DNA of 64,000 nt from positions 62,001 to 126,000 of the forward strand of contig JAKSYS010000025.1 of NCBI GenBank assembly GCA_022925895.1, written 5' to 3'. The position numbers were made by a program, and so were the translations under genes. The stretch's first letter is position 1. Every line of letters starts with the position of its first letter. This DNA comes from Fragilaria crotonensis. Taxonomy: Eukaryota; Bacillariophyta; Fragilariophyceae; Fragilariales; Fragilariaceae. The notes below the pieces were generated by a model. That model saw only the letters and a program-made list of their open reading frames with translations. It did no database searches and had not been told where the DNA came from. Below, piece by piece: positions 44,401-55,620 of this stretch.

Positions 44401-46392
44401 CCTTCTTGTCCTCTTGTTGTTGGTATTGCAGCACTTCTGGAACAAAATATGAGCTCCTCCCCCTCCAGGTCTTTATTTCCTGCTGTCCTAGAATTCTTGG
44501 TGGCAGTCAGCATACTGTGCTGCTTCTTCTACTACTAGCTAGTTGAGGCCTCTGATGATGATATGCATGTTGTGCTGCTGGTTTTGTTCCTGCAGAAGTA
44601 GACAAGGAGGAGGACCTACCATTTGTAGAACTTCATGTTGAAGTAGAAGGTGACACTGCACAAGAACATGACCAACCAGCATCTTGCTGTGACCTGTTTG
44701 TGTCAACTTTAGATTAAGATTGTTTTCATGGCTGATGCTTTATCTTGTCATTGACGAGGAAAAAATTCTGTGTGATTGTACTCCATAATGCTTTGCCAGA
44801 ATTGTTAGCCTTTTCAAAAAAATCCATTATTGAGAATAGTCCACCATCTAGTTGGTCTGTTTTCTTTGCTTGGCTGGTTTCATCATTGCACTCGTGTACA
44901 ATACATCACTGCTGGTGCTCCACCGTGGTACTATTCAATTTATGGTGTCGCAGTCTGCAGGTGGAGGCCGGATGTCACACCCGGGCTCCGGGCTCCAGGC
45001 TCCCGCTGCTATTCCAATTGTGCTCGTCCGTCTTTGCTTCCGAAAGCGAAATCGGCGACCGTAAACTCAATGTGTCGCATTCGCGATTTTTTCTTCTTGA
45101 TGCGTCAGTGTCGGCGCGTAGAATCAATAGTATGCATGTACGTACCACGTGGTACGTGGCGAGTTCGGATGTGGCGTCGGGAACGCGTCATCGCGAACTT
45201 CGGCCAACAGCGTGTGGTCAACAGGAAAGGTCACTGGTGAAGGGTGGTGAGTGGTGAGTGATTTCCATTCACGCACGCCGTCGAGGCGACATCATCGACA
45301 TGCATCGTGGGGTCATGGGGTCACAAGTCGTATGACGATTGTCAAGTTTCTCAGACGTCAGCGTAATAAATGTCGAAGACAACTGTCCATGATCATATAA
45401 ACGACCTGCAAAATATGTCCAAGGAGTTTTTTCGATTTTCGATATGTACCAATTTTTCCTCTGAGTATTTAAGAGGATACGGGAAACTCCATCGACAAAT
45501 CCGAAAAACCGGAAATCAGATTATATATGATGTATGTGGTATTCGGAGCGCTAAACTAATGGAGTAGGTAAAAGGTGTACGATTACATACCAAGTCGAAG
45601 GTCGCAACGACATCGTTTATCTCATAATAAAATTTAGGTTCCTTAAAATGAAACATCAATACTCGTGATTTGTCGATTTGTGCACAGTGCTCGGTATTGC
45701 GATTATGGTACTATGATATGTCGAGTAGTCCTTGATGACTGCGGCCGGGATCACATTCTACGTTCCACTCAGAGTGCGACAGTATTTTAGGGTAGGGTCG
45801 ACGATCGATACATGTCGTCTGAGTACTACAGTGCCTGTTACAATGAAATACACACAGCTCCAAGTATGCGTACAATTTATGAACCTATGCAGTACTACTA
45901 CTGAGCAATACGTGGTTTGTACTCGGAGAACAACAAACTCAGTATGGCTTTCTCCACGATATGCAGGAGAGCCTTTCGCACAGGTTGAAGTTCAACCTGC
46001 ATGTCATCCTGTATGTTTTCGTTTCACGATTACCTGTCGGGGTTTTTAAGTTGAAGGTTCTCGTTGAATATAGAGTTTGCAGTTTGCAGTTTGCAGGGCA
46101 GGCGAAAATCAGGACTCGATTGAAGTGGGTGGTCAGCCATTCCGTGTCCCCAAGTCCCTGATCACGCGTTTTTAGTGACTCCACCAAGCTCACATGACCA
46201 TGTTCATGTTATAGTTCGTATATTCTTCACAGTGAACAAGTGTAGCTTTAAACAAGCTTACTCTTTGAGACAAGGCTCGACTTTCTTCCGACGCTGCCCT
46301 AGAAATCAAAGCAACACCACTCCACCTATCCTACAAACGATCAAGTGGAAGCTATTGACCTCCCGATTTGTGTCTCAATTCTTGACCTCAGA
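41437..46392. other. Long gene-poor block, likely decayed transposon and repeat sequence
   Basis: Nearly 5 kb without a supportable gene. 42240-44720 has a different texture from the gene regions: AT-rich, many CATC/GATG words, and short frames on the minus strand such as 42728-42964 (ESSYLLFCYENGNISAELVL) and 44148-44513 (DEDELLYSGAATVDDVVTRS) that look like broken coding sequence of no family I can name. About 44970-45010 is a small GC-rich patch (CCCGGGCTCCGGGCTCC). 45690-45910 has GTAC-type words and would be the promoter side of the next gene. Confidence 0.4.
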
Positions 46393-47562
46393 ATGACAAG
46401 TTCAGCAGCAAATAAGGCGGAAAGAATCATCGGTAGCTTTGTTTCTCTTATGTCAAGTGCGTTGGCAATTGACGGAGGAACAGGGCTTGAGGATCTGAAA
46501 GATTCTTCAGGCGTTCTTCCCCGATTCATTTCCCCAAGTGTTGCGTCAGCTGACGTTTGCGTTGTTGTCCCTTCCCTCCTGCTCAAGCATGCCTCGATAA
46601 CTTCATCCAAGGGCTCTTCACTTGAAGAATCGGCTGCTCTCAACCTCGCTCGACCCATAAAACTAACTTCGAACGAGATAACGTGTGCACCAACAGCACT
46701 ACTTGCAAATCTGTGCGACTCGTTCACAGCCCTAATAGACTCGAGGCTCCGCAGCTCGATCCAGGCTTTTGTCAAGCAGTCACATCGACAGAAAGATCCG
46801 ACTTTGACTCGCGTCTTGGTCGGTCTGCTGGCTTGCTCGCAGAGTCCGATTACGCCATCCACTGTTGTGACCTCGTTCCGGGCATTACAAGCATGCGAAA
46901 TCACTCCGAACGGGGACTTGATAACGCCCCTGGTTGTTGAATGCATCGTCGACCTCAAGATTTTTGGGAACCTTGTCACTGTCACCGTCGTCGCTCCAGG
47001 TACCATACAGTCCACGTTTGCTAACGATTTCATGATTCGTCATGTCGAAATAGTGCTTGACACCCTATCGTTACTGCAGTCCATGATGAAACAAGCAAGA
47101 TTTGCAGTCCGAAAGGCTGTAGCCACTGCCTCGAACATTGCAACGAATCTTCTCCTACCGTCATCTCTTCCAGAGTCGAATACCGTGTCTGATGAGGCAA
47201 AATCAGTGCCAAACCGAGTTCCCTCGTCGCAAGACCTGAAGGACCAACTTGGTGCCCAAGAAACGTCTTCTCTCATGCCACCTCCTCCCTCTCGACCAAG
47301 CAAACTTAGTCTTTCGGAATTATCCAAGGGCAAACCTTGTGAACCCTCTGGAGGTCAACAGAATGCCATATGGGGGGAGTCTCCAAGTGAAGGAAGTCGT
47401 GCCGCTGCAATTGGCCTTTCCCTGCTGACGACGGCTGCTGGTTTGAACGACGAATCCAAATCGTCAATCAGCGGGTGGCCGGCTGCCAAGAGGCAAAGAA
47501 CAGACAACGGGAACTTTCCAAGGAAGGTTCCAAGTTCATCTCGTTTGGAGGCATCAAGATGA
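46393..47562 (+). CDS. Unknown Ser-rich, probably nuclear protein
   Basis: I do not recognise this gene. ATG 46393 (MTSSAANKAERIIGSFVSLM) opens a single frame of 389 codons. The first 270 residues look folded and mainly helical with alternating hydrophobics (LANLCDSFTALIDSRLRSSI, RVLVGLLACSQSPI, HVEIVLDTLSLLQSMMKQAR). The remainder is Ser/Pro-rich and disordered (LMPPPPSRPSKLSLSELSKG) and ends with a basic patch AAKRQRT that could be a nuclear signal. No membrane segment or signal peptide. The frame is open a further 16 codons upstream from GTG but that is judged leader. Good length and composition make it a real gene; the function is unknown. Confidence 0.6.
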   Translation: MTSSAANKAERIIGSFVSLMSSALAIDGGTGLEDLKDSSGVLPRFISPSVASADVCVVVPSLLLKHASITSSKGSSLEESAALNLARPIKLTSNEITCAPTALLANLCDSFTALIDSRLRSSIQAFVKQSHRQKDPTLTRVLVGLLACSQSPITPSTVVTSFRALQACEITPNGDLITPLVVECIVDLKIFGNLVTVTVVAPGTIQSTFANDFMIRHVEIVLDTLSLLQSMMKQARFAVRKAVATASNIATNLLLPSSLPESNTVSDEAKSVPNRVPSSQDLKDQLGAQETSSLMPPPPSRPSKLSLSELSKGKPCEPSGGQQNAIWGESPSEGSRAAAIGLSLLTTAAGLNDESKSSISGWPAAKRQRTDNGNFPRKVPSSSRLEASR

Positions 47563-47911
47563 AATTGGGCACTTTATTTTTCTATGCCGTTTGAAGTTGC
47601 GACTTCAAATCATGTGCTTCATACTACTGTCGCTGCCATGTGCATGTTTTCAACAAACTGGCGTATTACGGTAACATGTACCTTGGCACTGCTAAGGAAA
47701 CGCAAATAGTTACATTTTTACGTGTGATTTCATTCTCGTCATGGTTTCCTTATCCTAGGTAGAACCTATGGTTATGCATGCGATTGCGCTCGACGCTCAT
47801 CGCGGGTTGAGCATGCACTGCTTTTGTGCAAGGCTGTTGGATCCCATTCCTGCCGGAGTGGGACTTGCAGCGTTAATGAGCGATTGGAAGAAAAGTTGAG
47901 GTCTGTATTAT
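47563..47911. other. Convergent 3' spacer
   Basis: About 350 bases between two convergent genes. There are no GTAC clusters and no reading frame of interest. Confidence 0.35.
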
Positions 47912-48763
47912 TTAAAGACTTGGAAGGCTGTCGTAGACTATTGGTGCCATAGGCGCTGCTCGTTCGAACAGTGGGGAGTTCAGGTAAACCTCCCATGCAA
48001 CAAGGATATAAATGCAGGCCCAGGTTCCACTTTCGAGCAGCTGTAAGAGATAAGGATGGTTAAGTGTCTTCGATACAAAAAAAAGCGACAAGATTGGGTT
48101 GCTTGCGAGACACATGTTACTTACTTTTATTGGATTGATTTCTTTATCCTCATCACTATCCTTGTCTTTTCCAGCTCCGAAAAATGGCAGATTGGAGAAG
48201 AATCCTCCATCCTCTTCTTCAACGTCAGCGGCGGCGATGGCCGCTGCGCGCCTCTCCTGTTGACGCGCCTTCTTCTTTCCAATTACCTCCCCCTTCGCAC
48301 CACCGGCCTTGACAAATTCAGATAAAGAAGGGAGTGGTTCGGCGTCAACAGGTTCGTCAAAGTTGAGCTGCGCTTCCAGCGAGCGATCATTTAGCAAATC
48401 ACTGAGACTGGATAACGGTTTCACGGAGCCGCCCATTTGAGCTTTCATCCTTGGGGTTTCCCGGTCAATTGACGAGGATGCCACCTTACGAGAGATTTCC
48501 TTGGAATATTCTTCAGGAAGATCGCTTTCGAGCGTAAACTCGGGAAGATCATCAAAGTCAAGTGCTGTTTCTGGAGCTGACACCCCCGCGTTGTCAATGG
48601 CATCACCGTCCTTTCGCTTCCGACGAACCTTTTTCGCCATGAGAACTGATTGCAACTCAAACCTTGTTGCATCAAAGGTCTTGCGATGACCAGGGACGAA
48701 AGCCTTGGTGACAACGAAGGACAAGGAAAGAAGAATCACAACGGAAGTGCTGATCGACATCAT
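47912..48763 (-). CDS. Predicted plastid-targeted membrane protein, in-frame intron
   Basis: ATG 48763 (or the adjacent 48760) gives a signal peptide (SISTSVVILLSLSFVVTKA) cut before FVPG, an ASAFAP-like plastid motif, then a basic stretch (MAKKVRRKRKDG). The middle is acidic and low-complexity (LDFDDLPEFTLESDLPEEYS), with an Ala/Arg helix (KKKARQQERRAAAIAAADVE). The C-terminus has one hydrophobic segment, GTWACIYILVAWEVYLNSPL, ending FERAAPMAPIVYDSLPSL. A textbook GT-AG intron (donor GTAAGT, acceptor TTACAG) lies at 48041-48124. Its 84 bases are a multiple of three with no stop, so an unspliced message would add 28 residues. No named family; probably a thylakoid or envelope protein conserved in algae. 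Confidence 0.6.
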   Translation of the reverse strand: MMSISTSVVILLSLSFVVTKAFVPGHRKTFDATRFELQSVLMAKKVRRKRKDGDAIDNAGVSAPETALDFDDLPEFTLESDLPEEYSKEISRKVASSSIDRETPRMKAQMGGSVKPLSSLSDLLNDRSLEAQLNFDEPVDAEPLPSLSEFVKAGGAKGEVIGKKKARQQERRAAAIAAADVEEEDGGFFSNLPFFGAGKDKDSDEDKEINPIKVSNMCLASNPILSLFFVSKTLNHPYLLQLLESGTWACIYILVAWEVYLNSPLFERAAPMAPIVYDSLPSL

Positions 48764-48944
48764 CTTCGCAGCATCGATTCGAGAAGATGACAACAAGAAA
48801 ACAACTTGACGATGAAAGATCAAGGGGATTTTTGAACAATTTCGTTTGTGCCAAGTGCCAACTGACAGTGGCTACAGACTACTTGTACTGACTACTGATG
48901 CACTGGCTCACTGTCGATTCGTGTGATTCCACCGTGAATTACCA

Positions 48945-48949
48945 GGTAC
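48945..48949. repeat. Target-site duplication (GGTAC), left copy
   Basis: GGTAC directly abuts the left LTR and recurs at 63782-63786, directly after the right LTR. This is the 5-bp duplication expected for a Copia-type integration. Confidence 0.75.
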
Positions 48950-49537
48950 AGTCGAAGTACACGGCGTGATCAAGGCTGCGTACTAGTTCGTAGAAATCCG
49001 GGTTCGGTCAAACGTAGAGTTATAAATTCTAGTGTTGTTTAACTTATGAGCTTATTTCTAGGTTTCACTTTGAAGGAACCAATTCAATCCAGGTCCGATT
49101 GAATCTTGCCGATCTACTTTCGCGAAGTTAGAGGGTTGTGGGAGTGAACATTCAAAGCCTTCATCCCACTGATAAGGGCATTGAAATGTCAGCTCCAACT
49201 CCGCCGTCACGAGCGAATTGACAGTTGCAACAACTGTTGCAACATGGCCAGACTTAGCCAACATGATGAGGGACACATGTTGGAAATTAGTTGGCACATG
49301 AAGGGAAATTGCAGTTGAATTGCACTGGGTTAATGTGGACAAATTGGTGTTGTAGAAAAGGAGGTTATGAGGGCGGAAAGCAGTCCGGGACAACTGTAGT
49401 TTTCGTACTGGCGATTCGCCGTATACAGTTGGCGTGAGAATCTTCGTATCCAAAGCCGGATGGGACTCAGCTGGCGGGGACGAAAGTTCAACGTCAATAA
49501 CGGCACAATAACAGCTGTCAGCTGCTGTACCTTGACT
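48950..49537 (-). repeat. 3' LTR of the Copia-type element
   Basis: 588 bases. Read in element orientation it begins AGTCAAGG and ends CTTCGACT, a short inverted terminus AGTC/GACT instead of the usual TG/CA. A purine-rich tract (GAATGAGAGGGAG on the element strand) lies immediately before it, as expected for the polypurine primer. Confidence 0.9.
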
Positions 49538-49681
49538 CTCCCTCTCATTCAATGAAACAAGAAATAGATTAGTGATGGTGTGGTGAAAACGTAGGACATG
49601 AACAATAAACATATGGGCTTGCAGGATAAGAGGGAACACTCTTAAATCCACCCAACACAAATGCGGCGGTGCCGCGTGTCA

Positions 49682-51837
49682 CTAACCTTGAGCAAGCTTT
49701 CGAATGCGTTCGAAAACTTCTCGATTGAGGCCCTTGGTAAGGTAGTCAGCCAACTGGTCAGTGGTTGCAATCTTAAGCACTTCAACATCGCCGTTGCGAA
49801 CGTGGTGCCAGAAGAAGTGCCACTTGACCAGGAAGTACTTGGTGCGATTAGTAATGCGTTGCTTGGTAGCAAGAAGCAGAGCACCGTTGTTGTCTTCAAA
49901 GACGCGGCAGCGAATGGTAGACTTAAAGTCAGGTGGCAGAGTCAATTCCTTACAGATTTCTCCAAGAAGATCACGAAGTGGCAACAGAGTCCTCATGCTT
50001 GCACTGAGAGCAGAGTACTCAGATTCCAATGTGGACAGGGAGATCTCTGTTTGTAGTTGAGACTTCCAGAGAATTGGACAACCTCCAAGAGTGATGATGT
50101 AGCCGGTGCGGGACTTGGCGCTGGTGTCAGAATGATCAGGGTCACGGCCATGGAGTCCAGCAAAGTCAGCATCAACATAGCAATCAAGAGAGAGGTCGCC
50201 AGTTGGAGTCACAACAGTTCCTTTGTCAGCAGTACAATGCAAGTAGCGGACAATGCGTTTGATTGCAATGGCATGGCTCTTCTTGGGAGAATGATTGAAC
50301 CTGGCAACTTGACTTACTGCAAATGTGATGTCTGGTCTTGTGTTTGTTGACAAGTACAAGAGCATTCCAACAATAGAGCGGTAGTTCCAGAACTCATCCA
50401 TGGGTTCTCCATCAGGGTCAATCCCAAGGCATGCTTGCAAAGCAGGGGTGTGGTTGGAGTTACAGTCTTGAAGTCCTGTTGCCTTTATGATCTTCTGGAT
50501 CAAACCCTTTTGTGTTAGGGTGACAGTGTTGGCAACTTCATCCTTGACAAACTTGATTCCAAGAAAGTCAGTGAAGGTGCCTTCACGAGTGAACTCCAAA
50601 CCCAAATCAGTAAGATCCTGGAACAGTTTGTCAAGATCCTTCTTGTTGGAGTAGGCAATCCCAAGATCATCAACATAGAGAACAATCATGATGGTCTTGC
50701 TGTACAAGAGGCATGAGTCTGTGGCACTCTGCTTCAATCCTTGGAGGAGGAGTGCTTCACGAATGTGTTGATACCAAAGGCGGGGAGCAACCGAGAGACC
50801 GTAGAGGCTCTTAACAAGTCGTAGGCAAGTCCTTTGGTCGCTTGGCTGATCAGACTTGAAGCCTCTTGGCATGTGGATCCAGACTGGGTCAGTTAGGTTA
50901 GCTTGGACAAAGGCACTGCTGAAGTCAATGGAGCAAGTTTGCCATCCCAATGTTAGGGACAAGACAAGGAACAATCGAACTGAACTCCAAGCAACAACTG
51001 GGGCATAGGTTTCAGGTTCTCCTTCTTCGAGGTCGCCTCGAACACAGTAGCGCGCTTTGTACTTGGTGACTTCTCCATCTGGGGATCGCTTGCGCCGAAA
51101 TACCCAAGTCCCTGGGAGAATCTTGGTCTTGGCTTCAAGGATACTGACTTCCTTCCAAGTCCCATTCTTCTCAAGGCTTGCCACTTCCTTAGCAGCTGCC
51201 TCCATCCACTTGGTCACATGCTCAATGTCAGCCATAGCTTGGTCAAAGCTCAGAGTGTCAGGATCAGATGCAGCTGCCTTGAAGGCAGTTGGGGAAAGGA
51301 TGATTCCATTTTCCTCAAAGATCCAAGCACTTGGAGAAGCAAAGTATCCATGGCCTTGAGTGTTATCGTATCCAAGGCGTTGTGGTGCTGCGCGAATGCG
51401 GTTGGACCGGCGCGGAGACGTTGGTGGCGGAGGCGACTTGACTGGTTGCTCGTCACGTGGTGAGTCAAGGGCGAATGCATTGTCTGGAACAGGACTCTCC
51501 CTCGTTTCAGACATTGGGGTCTGCTCCCGAACTGGGGAGAAGATTGGCTGATGAACTGGGGAGATTGGGGTAGCTGGGACCTTGCGTGGCGTCTCTTCCT
51601 TGGCTTGTGAGCTGGAGTGTGGACGGCGTTGCAGAGGTGAAGTTCTGATGTCTGGCGTTGGAGGAGACTGGAGAGACCGAGGATCGATAGACTGCTCCCT
51701 CGTTTGAGACATCATGGGAGTTGGAGGCCTTGGAGTGAGCAATGGAGAGCTTGGCAATGGCTGTGGAACAGTTGGTGTCCTGGGTGGAGCCTCAGCCAAG
51801 GGAGGAACTGGGAGTTGTTCAATTGCAACAGCTTCAT
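49682..51837 (-). pseudogene. Copia reverse transcriptase and RNase H block
   Basis: A long open block of about 715 codons. A Pro/Ser-rich linker (TPRPPTPMMSQ, RRPHSSSQAKEETP) precedes RVT_2: TWVFRRKRSPDGEVTKYKAR, YAPVVAWSSVRLFL, SIDFSSAFVQANL, the catalytic YVDDLGIAYS, then the RNase H part with DADFAGLHGRD and STLESEYSAL. This order is diagnostic for Copia. It lies between the 3' LTR and the inserted DNA transposon. Confidence 0.9.
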
Positions 51838-52069
51838 CTAAGGGTGCCAAAACTAAGTACCATAGTTGATACAAGAATTTTTTCTCATATGTATTGGAAA
51901 AATTTCAGGATTCCCAAATGTAGTTCAGGATTCCTGAAGTTTTGTTCAGGTTTACTTATTTAGTTCAGGATTTGGAAGTTTGCAGTTTCCTCATTTTTAT
52001 GAAGAAAATTTTGCACTCCTGAACTACTGCAGTATTATTCCTGAGCTTTTTTCTTCATAATTTTGACAT

Positions 52070-53050
52070 CAATAAAAATGCTGGTACTGTATGCGCTGTT
52101 TACGATGTACTGGAGCATGGTGTATTGTAGATTGTGTATTGTGTACGGAGTGTTGCTTCTGTGCGCCATACAGTATACGAGTACAGTAATACAGCTTTTT
52201 ACAGTTTCTGGCATACGGTATTCGGTGCAATATTCGGTCTTCTATTGTTTACAAGCATGGTGCACATTTCATGGTCTACTGTAGACGGTCTACGTTCTAC
52301 CACGAAGTATGGTAGTATGGTTTGTCGCGTCTATCGCTCACTGGGTTATATGGTACAAGTAGTAGTACTCTATGTATGATATACAAGTACTCCGAACTCC
52401 GGAGTATGAAGGATGGTGGTGTATTGTGTTGTATTTTGTATGCTTGTTGTGCATGGCACCAGGCGTTGCGGTGTATCGTATGGTGTGCTGCATGGTTTTG
52501 TGTATCAGCATTTAGTGGCGTAGTGGCGTACTACAAGCCCTGGTATGGTTCATTCATAGTACCGTACGTTGTTGTGCGTTGTGTGTTGTTTGTGGTACGG
52601 AGTCTTACTGGAATACAGTCTACTAGTCCTACTATCTTTTCTGGTGCAATACGGTCAGTTTTTATGGTGGTACTCCGAGTACTGTACGTCGTATTGTGAA
52701 CTACAGTTCTTGTGTACTGGTAGTGTACTGTCGATGGTGCAGTATGCGTATGGTATGGTGGCATACGGTATGATATGGCGCGGTTTATGGTGTCGTGTAC
52801 GGAGTGTTGTACTGGTACGGTGCTTCATGTACATGGTAAGGTGGTGTATTGCGTACTGCATAGCTACTCGTATGACAAATGATGCCAAGTGTCTGCGCGT
52901 TTTACACCGTTCTTGCGCATGCGAGAGCGATCCGAAGAACGGCATTCCGTACCAGGTGCATGTACATTGTACTATGCATAGTACTACAAGTATGCATACT
53001 TCTGGTTTGTTCGTAGAGAGAACATGATACTACGCTGTAGATCTTACGTA
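52070..53050. repeat. GTAC-rich block inside the DNA transposon
   Basis: About 1 kb with the same GTAC, AGTACT, GGTATG texture as the host promoter-side spacers. No coding signal. Either captured host spacer or a product of the same local expansion process. Confidence 0.6.
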
Positions 53051-53360
53051 AAAAGGTATTGTAGGTGGAATATGTCATATACACAGATTTATTCTTTCAT
53101 CACCAATACCAGTGCATGCTGTACGTTTCTACTGGCTTCGAAAATGCAAACGTATGCAGCCATGGTATTGCGCTTCGTAGAACCCTACCTGCGAATTTTT
53201 GTACGAAGTATCACATCAATTCGTTCGTTGTTTTGTGAACTCCACCACTTGCTGTCACCCCAATTGAATACTCCATTCTTTGGCACCTTCGCCCCTTCTT
53301 CCTCTTCCCACCAAGCACACTTTGCTCTCCTCGTTGGTGAGTTGTTCCTGCTGATTGTTT

Positions 53361-53395
53361 GAGTGTTGATTGATTTGTTCAATCAATCAACACTC
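53361..53395. repeat. Perfect 15-bp inverted repeat (hairpin), 5-base loop
   Basis: Arms GAGTGTTGATTGATT (53361-53375) and AATCAATCAACACTC (53381-53395) pair perfectly around TGTTC. Could be a structural element of the transposon or a trace of a smaller nested insertion. Confidence 0.85.
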
Positions 53396-53436
53396 ATGAT
53401 GAGTTTTGAGGTGCTCCTGTTGTGTGGGTACTGCCT

Positions 53437-53745
53437 CCTACGTACAGTACTCATTTCGGTATCACCGATCACCGACCGCAGTACTGTAGTACTTGGAGTA
53501 TCTTTGAGGCTACGGTGAACCAGCAGTACTACTACTCATGTACTCCAGTACTCCAGTACTCCAGTACACTCCTCCACTGTGATACTGCTGCATTGTACAG
53601 TACTGTGTTACCTACAGTACTCATGACAATGGACTGCAGTATTCGGAGTAGCCTGAGGCTACGGTAGACCAGTAGTACTTCTACTGATCTCCCTCTACTC
53701 CACTATGACACTGCTGAATTGTACAGTACTGTGGTGATGGCATTG
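53437..53745. repeat. Imperfect tandem duplication, unit about 135-175 bp
   Basis: Two copies share the order CCTACAGTACTCAT, GAGGCTACGGT, CCAG(C/T)AGTACT, CTCCACT(G/A)TGA and TTGTACAGTACTGTG. The first copy is longer because of an added (CTCCAGTA) run. Confidence 0.65.
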
Positions 53746-54899
53746 TACACCAGTACTAGTGCAGCTGCTGATGTTCCCGTCCAGTTGAAGACAAAGATAC
53801 GTCATTGTTCTTGTCCTGTCGTGGCACCTTCATCCCGATGTACTTCTACAGTAGGCTGGCAGCAGTATGCTGCTGCTTCATTGTATTGCTTACAGGCAGG
53901 CTGGTACTATTGTTCTTTCTTGTTGTTGTTTTGCATTCAATCTCACATTGTCCCGCCTTTGTTCTGCTTTTTCTTTAGGCGGCTGCTTGTGACAATGAAT
54001 GTTGAGTGCCTCATTTTGTTGTGCTTTGATGGAAAATGGGCTTCTTCTGTTTGTGTGCTTCGATTGAGCATGTAAGGCAATCAGACTTTCAGAATCTATA
54101 TTCGGTCACCTGCGAGAGATTCTCATTGATATGAGTGAATCAAACCAGGTTGATCTACGGTATAGGTCCTGTTTGTCAGTTGTCTGTTTGCATGCTCAAG
54201 AGTTGTATACACACAAGCCAGTTGCAAGATCATTCTTATTTAAACCAGCAAAATGTTGCACAATCCATCACTGTCCCAAGTCTCTCGCAAACCAGCAGCT
54301 GCTATGAATGTGGTGTAAATTCATCCCCTGCCCTGCCCAGGAAAAACAGCCAACAAACAATTCATACACGTTTATTCCAGTAGGCAACAAAGCATCAAAA
54401 AAGGTGGAGGGGAACCGGATGATTGCAAAGCTCCTCAAGCTATGACTGTACTGATGCCACTTCCTCTCCCAATCCATGCCAGCAAAAAACCAAATCTATT
54501 TTACGTGCCTATGACAAAGGGGCATTTGACTCACACAGACGGGCTCCACACTGGGAGGTGTAGTAGCCCTCGCAAAGATCTGTCTGATGGAACTTGTGGC
54601 CAAAGCCAAATTCACTGTTGTTGAAATAATCTCAAATGGATCGCATACTACTCAGTGTGCGCTGCTTAATCCTCCGGTAGCTTTCACGGAAAATGGAAGC
54701 ATTGGCTGAGAACCAATTCTTTGTGACAGCTTACGTGTGCTGATCATGATTGCCAATATCTTGATGGAGTAACTTCTGCAAATGAATTTTGTAAATGTTG
54801 ATGAGTTGTCTTCGCACTTCACGCTTGGAAGCGTCTGCATGAGTCCGCGCATTGTGCCCATGGCTTCTTGGTTTTGCTCTTTTCAGAGTGTACTAGTAT

Positions 54900-55620
54900 A
54901 CAATCTCTGTCAGAAGAAGTGAATGATGCTCGCTTGCCACCTTAAGCTTTGTCGAGTAAGGTCATCATGGGCCCTGTGTGATAAAAGTGTTGTCGCTGAT
55001 GCCAACACCACTCCTCCTATCACATCAGATGGAGAGCCATGATCTACATCCACTCTTTGTACAAAGGGAAGCAGTTTCTTCCCATTACAAACTGAGTTGA
55101 TTAGGGCATGAACGTTTTTGGCACGTGAGAGTCCACCCACTGGGTTGTAAGAATAATTATCAGCAGATGCAGAGCGTGCCAAAAGTGTAGTTGGGTGCGT
55201 TGGCATGGTCCAGGATCTTGAGGAGAGAAACAGTGCGTTTCTGATTGGTAGTATACATGAAGTTGGAACAAAATGATGGGGCTTCCACATCTTCATCAAG
55301 TGCAGAATTGCTGGTACAGGTAAGAATGTTTGGGTCATCACTTAACACGGACAAATCATCACTTTTGTTGCAATCCTCAATATCCTCACAAGAAGTGCTT
55401 TCAACTTCCACACCATTGCCAGCCGGAGACTACAGAAGGTTGTACTGCAGAAGGTTGTCTGTGCCAACAAAATCCATGCAGGGATCATTCACCAAATGTC
55501 GCCTTAAAAGGGCAGGCCTTTTGTTACTTGTGCATGTGACATTCCCATCCTCATGAAGACGGCAACGGTGTGAAACAGACGCACCATGTGTTGCTGCAAG
55601 GTGTGATTTCTTCACAATGA
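54900..55620 (-). pseudogene. Transposase-like fragment inside the DNA transposon
   Basis: Broken minus-strand coding remnant in at least three frames. It begins with a zinc-finger-like stretch (LLRRHLVNDPCMDFVGTDNL), then an acidic linker, then NQKRTVSLLKILDHANAPNY and YNPVGGLSRAKNVHALINSV. The KILD-NAP-Y and GGLSR patterns recall the N-terminal part of large transposase-like proteins that occur in many copies in diatoms; superfamily not certain. Confidence 0.45.

Noticed and set aside
44745-45257. 170-codon plus-strand frame
   Set aside because: Composition like spacer, overlapped by equally long frames in another phase, no recognisable motif.
52063-53027. Several frames of 70-150 codons in the GTAC-rich block
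   Set aside because: Artefacts of the repeat texture (Tyr/Val/Cys-rich translations), lying inside a transposon.
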